Assembly (NCBI RefSeq): GCF_026626745.1
Contig: NZ_JAPNJW010000002.1
Location: 4,054,151 to 4,118,150, forward strand
Direction: 5' to 3'
Source: Nannocystis sp. RBIL2
GTDB taxonomy: Bacteria; Myxococcota_A; Polyangia; Nannocystales; Nannocystaceae
Length of the DNA stretch: 64,000 bases
Each line of letters starts with the position of its first letter. Position 1 is the stretch's first letter. This document shows, piece by piece, positions 35,854 through 43,798 of this stretch. Under the pieces are notes generated by a model. That model was not told the DNA's origin and ran no database searches. It saw nothing but the letters and a program-made list of their open reading frames with translations. The position numbers were made by a program, and so were the translations under genes.

Positions 35854-36660
35854 TCACGCGGCCGGCTGCGCTGCGAGGAAATCGAGCACAGTCGCGACGA
35901 ACGTGTCCGGGTGCTCGATGTTGGACAGATGCACCGCCGGCAACACCACCAGCCGCGCTCCGGGCACGGTCGCGGCGATCTGCTCGCCGTGCGCCAGAGA
36001 GGTCACTGTGTCGTCGCGGCCGGCGATCACCAGAGTGGGCGCGTCGATCAGCGCGATGGTGCGGCGCAAGTCGGCGTCGCGCACGGCCGCCCAGGCGCCG
36101 GCCAGGCCGCGGCGATCGGTGGCGAGCAGCATCGCCCGGAACGCGTCGACGACCGGATCGCCGGCCTGCAACATCGCCGGCGGGAACCAGTTGGCGAGGA
36201 ACATCTCGGCGGTGGCTTTCATGTCGGGCGCGCGCAGGACCGCGGCGATGCGCTCGTCCCACTGCGGCGCCGGGCCGAGATAGGCGGCGGTGTTGCTCAG
36301 CACCAGCCGGCCCAGCCGCTCGGGCGCATGCACGCCGAGCCACTGCCCGGTGAAGCCGCCGAGCGACAGGCCGAGGAAGTGGGCGCGCGCGATGCAGAGG
36401 CCGTCCAGCAGCTCGAGCACGTCGCGGCCGAGGCGATCGAGCGAGTAAGCCCCGGCCGGCACCGCGGAGGCACCGTGGCCCCGGGTGTCGTGGCGCAGCA
36501 CGCGAAAGTGACGCACGAGCGCGGCGATCTGCCCGTCCCACATCGCCATGGTGGTGCCGATCGAGTTGGCCAGGGCGAGCACCGGGGCGTCGGCCGGGCC
36601 GTCCAGGCGGTAGGCGAGGCGGGTGCCGTCGCCGGCGGTGAAGAAGGATGCATCGTTCAT
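35854..36660 (-). CDS. Alpha/beta hydrolase, 3-oxoadipate enol-lactonase-like
   Basis: The 268-residue product is a full-length alpha/beta hydrolase. The oxyanion region is PVLALANSIGTTMAMWDGQ, the strand after it VLRHDTRGHG, the nucleophile elbow GLSLGG, the acid in LVIAGRDDTVT and the His in VHLSNIEHP. The pattern (N-S-I-G-T, RHDTRGHG, HLSNIEHP) is close to PcaD, which opens 3-oxoadipate enol-lactone in the beta-ketoadipate pathway. No other pathway gene is present, so it may act on another lactone or ester. It is transcribed away from the LysR gene at 36769 with a 108-bp shared upstream region, so that regulator probably controls it. Confidence 0.85.
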   Translation of the reverse strand: MNDASFFTAGDGTRLAYRLDGPADAPVLALANSIGTTMAMWDGQIAALVRHFRVLRHDTRGHGASAVPAGAYSLDRLGRDVLELLDGLCIARAHFLGLSLGGFTGQWLGVHAPERLGRLVLSNTAAYLGPAPQWDERIAAVLRAPDMKATAEMFLANWFPPAMLQAGDPVVDAFRAMLLATDRRGLAGAWAAVRDADLRRTIALIDAPTLVIAGRDDTVTSLAHGEQIAATVPGARLVVLPAVHLSNIEHPDTFVATVLDFLAAQPAA

Positions 36661-36731
36661 GGCATGGGTCCCTGTGCGGACGCGCGGAGGCGCCGCGGTC
36701 CAAAGCTAGGCACTGGGGCGCTTTGATAAAA

Positions 36732-36757
36732 TTACAAAATTTGCACAAACTCTGTAA
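36732..36757. promoter_or_regulatory. LysR-type operator between divergent genes
   Basis: An AT-rich island in the 108-bp intergenic region contains the dyad TTACA-N16-TGTAA (36732-36757), close to the T-N11-A pattern with flanking symmetry that LysR regulators bind. It lies 12 bp from the LysR start codon and 72 bp from the hydrolase start, a usual arrangement for autoregulation and divergent activation. A TTGATA at 36723-36728 could be part of a -35 element. Binding is inferred from arrangement only. Confidence 0.55.
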
Positions 36758-36768
36758 CTTTCTCCGAC

Positions 36769-37707
36769 ATGGCCGAGTTCACCCTGCACGACCTCCAGTG
36801 CTTCGACGCGGTGGTGGGCGCCGGCGGCTTCCAGGCCGCGGCGGCGCAGCTGCACCGCTCGCACCCTGCAGTGTTCGCCGCGGTCGCCAAGCTCGAGCGG
36901 CAGCTCGACCTGCGCCTGCTCGACCGCAGCGGCTACCGGGTGGCGCCGACCGCAGCCGGCCGCTCGTTCCTCCGCCGGGCCCAGGCGCTGCTGCGCGAGG
37001 CGGACAGCCTGCAACGGCACGCGACGCAGCTGGCGATGGGCGAGGAGAGCGAGCTGCGGGTGGTGGTCGGCGACCTGTGCCCGCTGCCGGCGACTCTGGG
37101 CCTGCTCGGCCGCTTCTTCGCGCAGTGCCCGACGACGCGGCTGCACCTGCACTTCGAGGCGGTCTCCGGGCCCCGTGAACGCCTGCTCGACGGCGAGGCC
37201 GACCTGATCTTGCACCCGATCGACAAGACCGACCCGCAGCTGGAATGGGTCGATCTGTGCAAGGTGCCGCTGGTGCCGGTGGCCGCGCCGGGGTTCCTGC
37301 CGGCCCCGAACCCGCGCTCGCTCCGCCCGGAGCTGCTGCGCGAGTACACGCAATGCGTGCTCCGGGACACTGCCCGCCATTCGCCGCCGCGCGACCATTT
37401 TTTAATAAAAGGGGCGCCGCAATGCACCGTGGCCGACCACGCGATGAAGAAGGAGATCGTGCTGCAAGGGCTGGGCTGGGGCCACCTGCCCCGCTTCCTG
37501 GTCGAGCGCGAGCTGGCCGAGGGGCGGCTGCTGTGCCTGTCCGGGCCCCGTCTGCCAGGTCTGGTGGAGGACCTGGTGGCGGCGCGCTGCAGCGACCGCC
37601 CGCACGGGCCGGTGGCGACGCGGCTGTGGCAATTTTTGAAAGAGCAGGCGCCGCGGTTCCGCGCGGTGGTCAAGACCGGGGGGAGCAAGCGGCGGGAAAC
37701 TCGCTGA
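36769..37707 (+). CDS. LysR-family transcriptional regulator
   Basis: The 312-residue product has the N-terminal winged HTH (LHDLQCFDAVVGAGGFQAAA, then HPAVFAAVAKLERQLDLRLL, DRSGYRVAPTAAG) and a C-terminal effector domain from about 90 on (LRVVVGDLCPLPATLGLLGR, GEADLILHPIDKT, HLPRFLVERELAEGRLLCL). Length is normal. It is divergent from the PcaD-like hydrolase gene with an apparent operator between them, so it is the likely regulator of that gene. A short AT-rich codon run (CATTTTTTAATAAAAGGG near 37397) interrupts an otherwise GC-rich gene but keeps the frame. Confidence 0.9.
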   Translation: MAEFTLHDLQCFDAVVGAGGFQAAAAQLHRSHPAVFAAVAKLERQLDLRLLDRSGYRVAPTAAGRSFLRRAQALLREADSLQRHATQLAMGEESELRVVVGDLCPLPATLGLLGRFFAQCPTTRLHLHFEAVSGPRERLLDGEADLILHPIDKTDPQLEWVDLCKVPLVPVAAPGFLPAPNPRSLRPELLREYTQCVLRDTARHSPPRDHFLIKGAPQCTVADHAMKKEIVLQGLGWGHLPRFLVERELAEGRLLCLSGPRLPGLVEDLVAARCSDRPHGPVATRLWQFLKEQAPRFRAVVKTGGSKRRETR

Positions 37708-37760
37708 CCCGAGAGAATGGCCCTTCTCTTTGCGATGATTCGACGCGGCGGTGCCGCGTG

Positions 37761-38168
37761 TCACGTGATATCAGGCGAGCGCGCGAATGGGCGCACCCTG
37801 CTGTATTCGACCCCCGCGAGCGCACCGACGAACAGCCCCTCGAGCCCGACGTGCGCGAGGCCGAAGATGCTCGCAGTGTCCGCGGTGATGGCGACGATCG
37901 CGGCGCAGACGGCGACCCACGCGAGGTTGGCGACGACGAGGATGTCGATCGCGCGGCGGGTGGGCGTGTGCCCGCGCGAGGCGCGAACGGCGAGCGTGCC
38001 GGAGTAGCAGGAATAGGCGAGGTTCACGGCGCCGATGAAGAGGACGAGCGCCGGCGGGAAGGCGTGGAGCTGCGCGAGGACGTCGTGGATCGCTAGCACC
38101 ACGACGCCGGCGACGCAGGCAGCGGAGCCGTCGAGCCAGAGGATCGCGCGGGCGCGGCGGGGCATCAT
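37761..38168 (-). CDS. Small integral membrane protein
   Basis: The product has 135 residues from ATG 38168. It has four predicted transmembrane helices: about 10-30 (ILWLDGSAACVAGVVVLAI), 42-60 (FPPALVLFIGAVNLAYSCY), 78-100 (IDILVVANLAWVAVCAAIV) and 105-125 (IFGLAHVGLEGLFVGALAG). Such four-helix proteins of this size are common and unassigned; no active-site residues are evident. The gene follows the esterase gene at 38243 by 74 bp on the same strand and may be in its operon. The longer frame reaching back to 39788 is out of frame with the esterase and is not used. Confidence 0.75.
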   Translation of the reverse strand: MMPRRARAILWLDGSAACVAGVVVLAIHDVLAQLHAFPPALVLFIGAVNLAYSCYSGTLAVRASRGHTPTRRAIDILVVANLAWVAVCAAIVAITADTASIFGLAHVGLEGLFVGALAGVEYSRVRPFARSPDIT

Positions 38169-38242
38169 GACGGGCGAGCGTAGCGCGAAAGCCCGGGCCG
38201 TCCCAGGGCCGCGGATTCGGCGCGCGCGTCGAGGGAGGCGCG

Positions 38243-39658
38243 TCAGAGCGGCGTGATCGAGACTGTCGCCGTATAAAAGGTCGATGGAGCGCCCTGGTAT
38301 TGCTGGTAGGGGTTGTCGGGGCCGAGGACGACGAGCGGCGTCGTGATTCGACCGCCCGCGTCGGCGAACACGGCGTACTCGGTGGCCACGCCCTGGCCGT
38401 CTTCGATCGCCACGCTGTGCGGCGCGCCCGGGACGTAGAGCGGCGCGGTCGTCACCTCGGCCTCGCCGCTGCCGTCGAGGGTGAAGCTCTCCGGTCCCTC
38501 GACGACGAGCGTCGCCAGCTCGGCGACCGCGCGCAGCATGCTCACCTCGTAGCCGAACGCCGCGAATTCGTCGTCGGCGCTGGTGTACGTGAAGGCGGTC
38601 GGCGCGGGCGGCGGAGCGGCGAACACCGCCATCAGGTGCGGGAGCCAGTCGGCCAGCCACGGGCTCCACCAGGTGAAGCTGTGATTCGCCAGGGTCTCCT
38701 CGATGTAACGAGGCCCGGTGCCGGCCTCGATGACGGTGCAGGCGCCGTTCGTGCAGACCGACCGCTCCGGATCGAAGCCGGCGGCCGCGACCGCGGCGTG
38801 GAAGCGCTGGTTGAGGACGTGAATTTGACCGTCGTCGTCGGTGCCGCTGTAATACGTGAGGTCGACGGGGCCGAGGTTCTCCACGAGGTCGACCGGATTG
38901 TGGGCGCGGTAATTGAGCTGCTGGGCGTTGTGGGCCCACAGCGGCTCGTTGTTGTAGGGGCCGAAGATCGCGTTGGCGTCGGCGGCGGCGCCGATGCCGG
39001 AGGCCCAGACGATGATCTGCTGCGGCGAGTAGGTCATGTCGAGTCCGCCCGAGAAGGATGCGGCCGCGACGAAGAGGTCGGGGTGGCGCGCGGCGTAGGA
39101 GAGCGCGCCGAAGCCACCCATCGAGAGGCCGGCGATCGCCCGACCCTCCCGCGTCCCGTGGGTGCGGAGGTTGACGTCGATCCAGCGCACGAGCTGGTGA
39201 ATATGAAAGGTCTCGTAGCGCGGGGTGTCGTCGGCCTCGCGGACGAACCAATCGGTGTACCAGCCCTTCCCGCCGCCCTCGGGCATCACGACGATGAGCT
39301 CGAGGTCGGCGGCGAGCACGTCGGCGCCGCCGTCGGCGGTCCAGTCGACGTAGGAGCCAGTCCCGCCGTGGAGCAGGAAGAGCACGGGATAGGCGAGCTC
39401 CTGGCCGTCGTCGTAGCTGGCGGGCAGGAGGATGCGGGCGCGCGCCTCGGGCTGCTCGATGGCGCTGGTCGAGGGCGGAAACGGACTCTTCGGATCGATC
39501 GCCGCAGTGGCAAAGGTGACGTCGAAGAGGCGCGGATCGCCGGGCGGGCGCTCGTTCACGGCGTGGAGCCCGTTGACGTCGACGAAGTCCTGGGCGCGGG
39601 CGGACGAGATCGCCGCGAATGGGAGCAGGAGGCCGAGGAGGGTCGTCGGTCGGATCAT
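38243..39658 (-). CDS. Secreted esterase (esterase D / antigen 85 type)
   Basis: From ATG 39658 (preceded by GGGAG) the product has 471 residues, with a signal peptide (MIRPTTLLGLLLPFAAISSA). Residues 50-330 match the esterase D/putative esterase fold: LLPASYDDGQELAYPVLFLL with the oxyanion motif LLHGGTG, then VVMPEGGGKGWYTDW, and the nucleophile elbow AGLSMGGFGAL. The Asp and His are expected near DDDGQIH and in the NHSFTWW segment. The C-terminal 110 residues form an extra beta domain. Related enzymes release acyl or feruloyl groups from polysaccharides or hydrolyse short esters. The frame opens further upstream but lacks a signal there. Confidence 0.87.
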   Translation of the reverse strand: MIRPTTLLGLLLPFAAISSARAQDFVDVNGLHAVNERPPGDPRLFDVTFATAAIDPKSPFPPSTSAIEQPEARARILLPASYDDGQELAYPVLFLLHGGTGSYVDWTADGGADVLAADLELIVVMPEGGGKGWYTDWFVREADDTPRYETFHIHQLVRWIDVNLRTHGTREGRAIAGLSMGGFGALSYAARHPDLFVAAASFSGGLDMTYSPQQIIVWASGIGAAADANAIFGPYNNEPLWAHNAQQLNYRAHNPVDLVENLGPVDLTYYSGTDDDGQIHVLNQRFHAAVAAAGFDPERSVCTNGACTVIEAGTGPRYIEETLANHSFTWWSPWLADWLPHLMAVFAAPPPAPTAFTYTSADDEFAAFGYEVSMLRAVAELATLVVEGPESFTLDGSGEAEVTTAPLYVPGAPHSVAIEDGQGVATEYAVFADAGGRITTPLVVLGPDNPYQQYQGAPSTFYTATVSITPL

Positions 39659-39800
39659 GGTCGCTTCTCCCGAGGTTCGAGCGGCAAGGGAGCGAATGGG
39701 CCGCCGGGTCGAGTGTGGCACGGCCAGGGAGGCGGCCAGGGCGATTGGCGTGTGACGAAGCGTGGGGTCCATGAAGCGGCATTCGCACCCCAGGCGTCGT

Positions 39801-39966
39801 CGAGCTCGCCAGGAAGCGCGAATGGTGAGCGCCTGTCCTTGGGGACAGGCGATCGCGGAGCGTGGCCGTCGAGCTCGCCGGCGTGCTCGAATGAAAGAGC
39901 CTATGTTTCGAAACAGCCGATCGCGGTGCGACTCCGCGCGAATGGTGGTAGCCTGTCCCTTGGGTC
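39801..39966. repeat. Imperfect 69-bp tandem repeat containing 14-bp units
   Basis: The blocks CGAGCTCGCCAGGAAGCGCG and CGAGCTCGCCGGCGTGCTCG begin 69 bp apart (39801 and 39870), and each leads into GAATG(G/A), a unit (CCTGTCCTTGGGGA at 39832-39845; CCTATGTTTCGAAA at 39900-39913) followed by CAG and CGATCGCGG. A third, partial unit (CCTGTCCCTTGGGT, 39952-39965) follows after a shorter 51-bp step. The first unit forms a perfect 9-bp-arm hairpin (39830-39851). The array fills the space between the esterase start and the anti-sigma stop. Confidence 0.75.
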
Positions 39967-40016
39967 AGACTCTCGCGGTGCTGCGCGCGGCCATCGCGTC
40001 GCCCTCTGCCGAAGAC

Positions 40017-41405
40017 TCAGCCGCCGTCGAGCCGCTGGCGGACGTCCTGGGCGTAGCGGCTGCGGGGGAAGCGGCGCAGGAACTCGGCGCCGGCCTGCGC
40101 GGCGTCCCGCTCGCGGCCGAGGCGGTGCAGCGCCTCGACGCGCCCGTGCAGGGCCTCCTCGGCGAGGGCGCCCTGCGGGGCGTCGCGGAGGTAGCCGTCG
40201 AAGGCCGAGAGGGCGCCGCGCGAGTCGCCGAGCGGGCCGAGCGAGAGCTGACCGAGCGCGACCTGGGCGGTGCGGGCGAGCGAGGTGTCGCCGTGCTCGC
40301 GCAGCAGGCGGCGATAGATGCGGGCGGCCGCCCGGTACTTGCCGGCCCCGCGGAGGGCGTGCGCCTCGTCGATGAGCTCGCCGGGGTCGCTGGCGGGACG
40401 CGGCTTGGCGGGAGCGCCCCGCTCGGAGCGGCTGCCGCCTTCGGGGACGACCTGCGCGAGCGAGTCGGCGGTCTCGCCCTCGGCGAGCAAGCGCTCGACG
40501 TCCCCCTCGCGCAGGCGGTGGGCGCCGCGGACCGCGGTGATCCGCCAGCGCTGCGGCTCGGCGACGATCAAGAGGGCGCCGGGCTCGTCGCTGACGATCG
40601 CCACCCCGGCGACCTCGACCCAGACGATGCCGACGCCGGCCGGCGCGACCTCGACGCGGACGCTGCCGCGCTCGACGGCGAGGACCGCCCCGCGCACCCG
40701 CAGCTCGGCCTCGTCCTCGGCGCAGGCGGTGAACCGGTCCGCAGCCCCGACGCAGGCCGCCCCGGCGAGCCGCAGCGGGCCGTCGACGAGGGGCTGCTGC
40801 AGCGCGAGCGGGCCCTCGCCGGTGGCGCTGCCGCGGAGCAGGCGCAGCTCGGTGGGGATGTCCTTCGGGACAGGCGCAGGCTCGGGCGCGCGCGCGGCGA
40901 GGCTGTCCTTCGCGGCGGGCGAATCATCGGGGCTGTCCTTCGGGACATGCGACGATTCTTCGCGTCTGTCCTTCGGGACAGACGCGGCGAGCGGCGACGA
41001 CGTGTCTTCAAAAGCGTGTCCGAAGGGGCGAATCAGCAGGAGCCAGGCGGCGGCCGCGGCGAGGGCGACGCCCATGCCGATGACGAGGGCCGAGCGCCGG
41101 CCGCTCGCGGGCCGCGCTCCGGTCGCGCCGGTCTGGCCGGCGAGGAAGCGGTCGACTGCGACTGCGACGAGCGCGTCGTCGGCGGCGGGGTCCTGCGCTT
41201 CGGGCTCGCCGCGGCGGAGGGCGTCGAGCAGCTCGCGCTCGCGCCGGGTGGCAGGGCCGTCGCCGCGGTGGGCCGCGAGGAAGGCGGCGTCGTCGGCCGC
41301 GAGCGGGTCGCCGCCGAGGGACGCGTCGACGAGCCGGCGCCAGCGTCGGTCCTCGGGGGTGTCGTCGATTGCTTCGGGGTCGTGGTGCATCGGAGGCTCC
41401 GTCAC
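40017..41405 (-). CDS. Membrane anti-sigma factor with FecR-like and TPR domains
   Basis: The 462-residue product starts at GTG 41405. The first 100 residues are a cytoplasmic anti-sigma-like part (DDTPEDRRWRRLVDASLGGD). One transmembrane helix follows (SALVIGMGVALAAAAAWLLL, about 105-124). A linker contains VPKD four times (VPKDRREESSHVPKDSPDDS), encoded by 14-bp repeat units. Then comes a FecR-like beta domain (about 195-320) and C-terminal TPR repeats (AGKYRAAARIYRRLLREH, GDSRGALSAFDGYLRDAP). This layout is a known myxobacterial anti-sigma type. Its start overlaps the sigma stop by 4 bp (GTGA). Confidence 0.85.
   Translation of the reverse strand: MTEPPMHHDPEAIDDTPEDRRWRRLVDASLGGDPLAADDAAFLAAHRGDGPATRRERELLDALRRGEPEAQDPAADDALVAVAVDRFLAGQTGATGARPASGRRSALVIGMGVALAAAAAWLLLIRPFGHAFEDTSSPLAASVPKDRREESSHVPKDSPDDSPAAKDSLAARAPEPAPVPKDIPTELRLLRGSATGEGPLALQQPLVDGPLRLAGAACVGAADRFTACAEDEAELRVRGAVLAVERGSVRVEVAPAGVGIVWVEVAGVAIVSDEPGALLIVAEPQRWRITAVRGAHRLREGDVERLLAEGETADSLAQVVPEGGSRSERGAPAKPRPASDPGELIDEAHALRGAGKYRAAARIYRRLLREHGDTSLARTAQVALGQLSLGPLGDSRGALSAFDGYLRDAPQGALAEEALHGRVEALHRLGRERDAAQAGAEFLRRFPRSRYAQDVRQRLDGG
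40858..40986. repeat. 14-bp units embedded in the anti-sigma coding sequence
   Basis: Units GATGTCCTTCGGGA (40858-40871), GCTGTCCTTCGGGA (40932-40945) and TCTGTCCTTCGGGA (40965-40978) lie inside the gene, with a partial copy at 40902. The last forms a perfect 11-bp-arm palindrome (40961-40986). On the coding strand they specify VPKD-containing segments of the periplasmic linker, so insertion was tolerated where the protein is disordered. Confidence 0.8.
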
Positions 41406-42004
41406 GGGTTCGGACGGCCGAGGTTGAGGTCGCGGCGGATGAGCTTGCGGAGGGTCTCTTCGGCCTTGAGGACCCGCGACTTGACGGTCGGCACCGGCGC
41501 CCCGGTCAGCTCGGCGATCTCGGGCAAGGTGTGGTCGAGCGCGTGGCGGAGCACGAGGGCGATCCGCTGCTGCTCGGGGAGGAGCTCGAGGTAGTCGGTG
41601 ACTGCGCGCGGGATGTGCTCGCGGAGGTCGTCACCGCGATCGGGAGGCTCGCTGCCGGGGTCGTCCTCGTCGTGGGCGACGACGGCGAGCCGGCGGCCGC
41701 GACGGAGCCAGCGCATGGTGACGCGGACGGTGATCCGGCGAGCCCACGCCTCGAGCGGGCCCTGGCCGGCGTAGGTGCGCGCCGACTCGAGCAGCTCGAT
41801 GAGGGCGGACTGCGAGACGTCGTCGGCGTCGGTGCCGGAGCCGAGGAGCGCCCGCGTGACCCGGCGCGCGACCGGCAGGAGCCGGCGGGCGAAGCTGGTC
41901 GCGGCCTGGCGATCGCCGGCGGCGGTCGCCCGCGCGAGCGCGCGAGCCTCGGCGTGATCGGCGAGGTCGTCAGGCGGCGCGTCGGCCGGGACGGCCACGA
42001 GCAC
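41402..42004 (-). CDS. ECF RNA polymerase sigma factor
   Basis: The product is about 200 residues from GTG 42004 (GTG 41998 is equally possible). Region 2 shows DADDVSQSALIELLESARTY and GPLEAWARRITVRVTMRWLR. Region 4 shows LELLPEQQRIALVLRHALDH, then the HTH LPEIAELTGAPVPTVKSRVL. The frame is open up to 43021, but the added part is low-complexity and overlaps the beta-barrel gene, so it is rejected. Translational coupling to the anti-sigma gene by a 4-bp overlap makes the pair a regulatory switch. It lies 152 bp downstream of the barrel gene on the same strand. Confidence 0.85.
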   Translation of the reverse strand: MLVAVPADAPPDDLADHAEARALARATAAGDRQAATSFARRLLPVARRVTRALLGSGTDADDVSQSALIELLESARTYAGQGPLEAWARRITVRVTMRWLRRGRRLAVVAHDEDDPGSEPPDRGDDLREHIPRAVTDYLELLPEQQRIALVLRHALDHTLPEIAELTGAPVPTVKSRVLKAEETLRKLIRRDLNLGRPNP

Positions 42005-42156
42005 GGATGCGGGGGCCTTGGCGAGCAATCGCCGGTAGGGTGGCCCGGCGGCGGCCCGGCGGATGAAAAAAAAGCTGGCGGCGGGCTGGCGCGCTCTGGC
42101 GAGGCCCGGGCCGGCGGGCGCGGTGGCCCGCGAGGGCGAACGCGAAACGACCGCCT

Positions 42157-43257
42157 CTAGCGCACCCAGACGAAGCCCAGGCCGGCGGTGGCGCCGACGG
42201 TCGGCGGGCGCACCAGCGGGGTCGTGCCCACGGGCGTGCGGGCGACGAGGTCGAAGTTGCGCAGCCAGATGTCGAGGCCGGCCGCGAGGACGAGGGCGAA
42301 GCCGCGCCCGAGCTGCACGCCGAGGCCGACGGTCGGCGCGACGCCGACCCGCACTCCCGCGCCCCCGCGCGCCTGCGAGCCTTCGCTCGGCCGCCAGACG
42401 ACCGCCTCGCCGCGCCCGACCAGCGCGGGCTCGACGAAGACGCGGCGGCGAGCCCCGAGCGGGACGCGGACGCCGATCCGCAGGGTGAAGCCGACGCGGC
42501 CGAGGCGGAGGCGGGCGTCGGTGAAGCTGTGCTGGCCGAGCTCCGGGGTGAGCACGGGGTGCAGGAGGCCGGCGCCGCCCACCGCGACGACCAGACCGCG
42601 GCGGCCGAGGAAGCCGACCTCGACGCCGAGCCCGCTGGCCCACGGCAGCTGGGCGGCGTAGCTCGAGCCGACGTAGCCCAGGCCGAGCAGCAGGCGCACG
42701 GGCGGCGTCGGCGGGGGCTTCGGCGGCGGCGCGGCGGGCTGCGGCGGGGGAGGAGGCGGCGGCGGCTCCGCCTCGGGCACCGGCACCGCGATCACCTCCA
42801 TGTCGGCCGGCGCCTCGCTGGCCGCGAGCGAGGCGACCAGGCCGCGGATGACGACGCCGAGGATCTCCCGCGTCTCGCGCGGCTCGTCGGGCGTGTCGAG
42901 GTGCCGCGTGTAGAGCCGCTCCGGCGCGCCGAGGAGGAGATAGACGGTGCTGCCCTGCCCGGCCCCGGCCTCGATCCACACGACCGCGCCGACGCCCTCG
43001 GCGAGGCGCTCGCGGGCCCACTCGAGCTGCTCCGCGAGCGCGGCGGCCGGCCGGACCTCGACCGCGGGGCCGACGTCGAGATCGGCGAGGTGGCCGCGCA
43101 GGGCCTGGACGACCGCGACCGCGTCGATGCGGCCGCCCTCGATCACGCCGACGACGATCCGCCGCGGCAAGGTGGCGGTCTCGGTCGCCCCGCCAGGCGG
43201 GCTCACGGGCGCCGGTTCACCGACGACGAGCGCGAGGGCCAGAGGGATGGCGACCAC
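42157..43257 (-). CDS. Secreted protein with predicted C-terminal beta-barrel
   Basis: The 366-residue product has a short signal peptide (MVAIPLALALVVG). Residues 35-150 are an alpha/beta domain (RIVVGVIEGGRIDAVAVVQA, VGAVVWIEAGAG). A polyproline hinge (PPPPPPPQPAAPPPKPPPTPP) follows, then a C-terminal region of alternating strands with aromatic girdles (LLLGLGYVGSSYAAQLPWAS, DARLRLGRVGFTLRIGVRVP) ending VGATAGLGFVWVR, typical of small outer-membrane barrels. The same design (N-domain, Pro hinge, barrel) is common next to myxobacterial ECF systems. It could be the target or signal receiver of the sigma/anti-sigma pair downstream. No family name is supported. Confidence 0.7.
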   Translation of the reverse strand: MVAIPLALALVVGEPAPVSPPGGATETATLPRRIVVGVIEGGRIDAVAVVQALRGHLADLDVGPAVEVRPAAALAEQLEWARERLAEGVGAVVWIEAGAGQGSTVYLLLGAPERLYTRHLDTPDEPRETREILGVVIRGLVASLAASEAPADMEVIAVPVPEAEPPPPPPPPQPAAPPPKPPPTPPVRLLLGLGYVGSSYAAQLPWASGLGVEVGFLGRRGLVVAVGGAGLLHPVLTPELGQHSFTDARLRLGRVGFTLRIGVRVPLGARRRVFVEPALVGRGEAVVWRPSEGSQARGGAGVRVGVAPTVGLGVQLGRGFALVLAAGLDIWLRNFDLVARTPVGTTPLVRPPTVGATAGLGFVWVR

Positions 43258-43311
43258 AGGGCGCCAGTTGTATCCCGGCCCGGCAGCGCCGACCAGCCGG
43301 GGCGCGGCGGG

Positions 43312-43722
43312 TCAGCACTCCAGGCAGGTGCCCACCACTGTGGTGCCCTGCGGATCGAGCTCGATGTTGTTGGACTCGCGGATGCCTCGCCACTCGAACA
43401 GGCCGCCGCCGAGGTCGGTCGCGGCGTGATTCCAGCGATCGACGACTGCGGCGTCGGTGGCGAGCTGGACCCACCAGGCCGCCCGCGCGGCGCCGGTGCT
43501 GGTGAGCGTGAGCTCGTAGCAGGAGCCGGTCTCCCAGTCGCTGGTGAGCGCGCGCGCGACAGTGAGCCCGTCGGAGACGTCGACGACGACGAGGCCGCAG
43601 CGGCCGTCGGCCGGCTCGCCGCCGTCGAGCCCCAGGACCTCGCCCTCGCCGCGGCAGGCCAGCAGCGCGGCCGCGAGCAGGACGACGCGAGGGCGGCGGC
43701 GAGCTCGAGCAGCGGCGCGCAT
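43312..43722 (-). CDS. Small lipoprotein resembling a CBM2 domain
   Basis: The 136-residue product has a lipoprotein signal (RPRVVLLAAALLAC, Cys23). The remaining 113 residues form one beta domain: DWETGSCYELTLTSTGAARA, then WWVQLATDAAVVDRWNHAAT, a glycine turn, and IELDPQGTTVVGTC. The order (surface Trp, NTG-like turn, W-V, W-N, P-x-G-x-x) resembles family 2 carbohydrate-binding modules, and a Cys pair could close the fold as in CBM2. Substrate binding is inferred only. It lies between the DUF1592-type and the barrel genes on the same strand with small gaps, so co-transcription is likely. Confidence 0.65.
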   Translation of the reverse strand: MRAAARARRRPRVVLLAAALLACRGEGEVLGLDGGEPADGRCGLVVVDVSDGLTVARALTSDWETGSCYELTLTSTGAARAAWWVQLATDAAVVDRWNHAATDLGGGLFEWRGIRESNNIELDPQGTTVVGTCLEC

Positions 43723-43798
43723 GCCCTCTTCTAGCCGGCGGACCGCGGGCAGGCAACGGCGCGCGCAGACCGACGCGCCGCTGCCGGACCGCCCCGCC

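Noticed and set aside
38300..40375. Plus-strand open frame of 691 codons
   Set aside because: Antisense to the esterase and the anti-sigma genes and without recognisable protein features.
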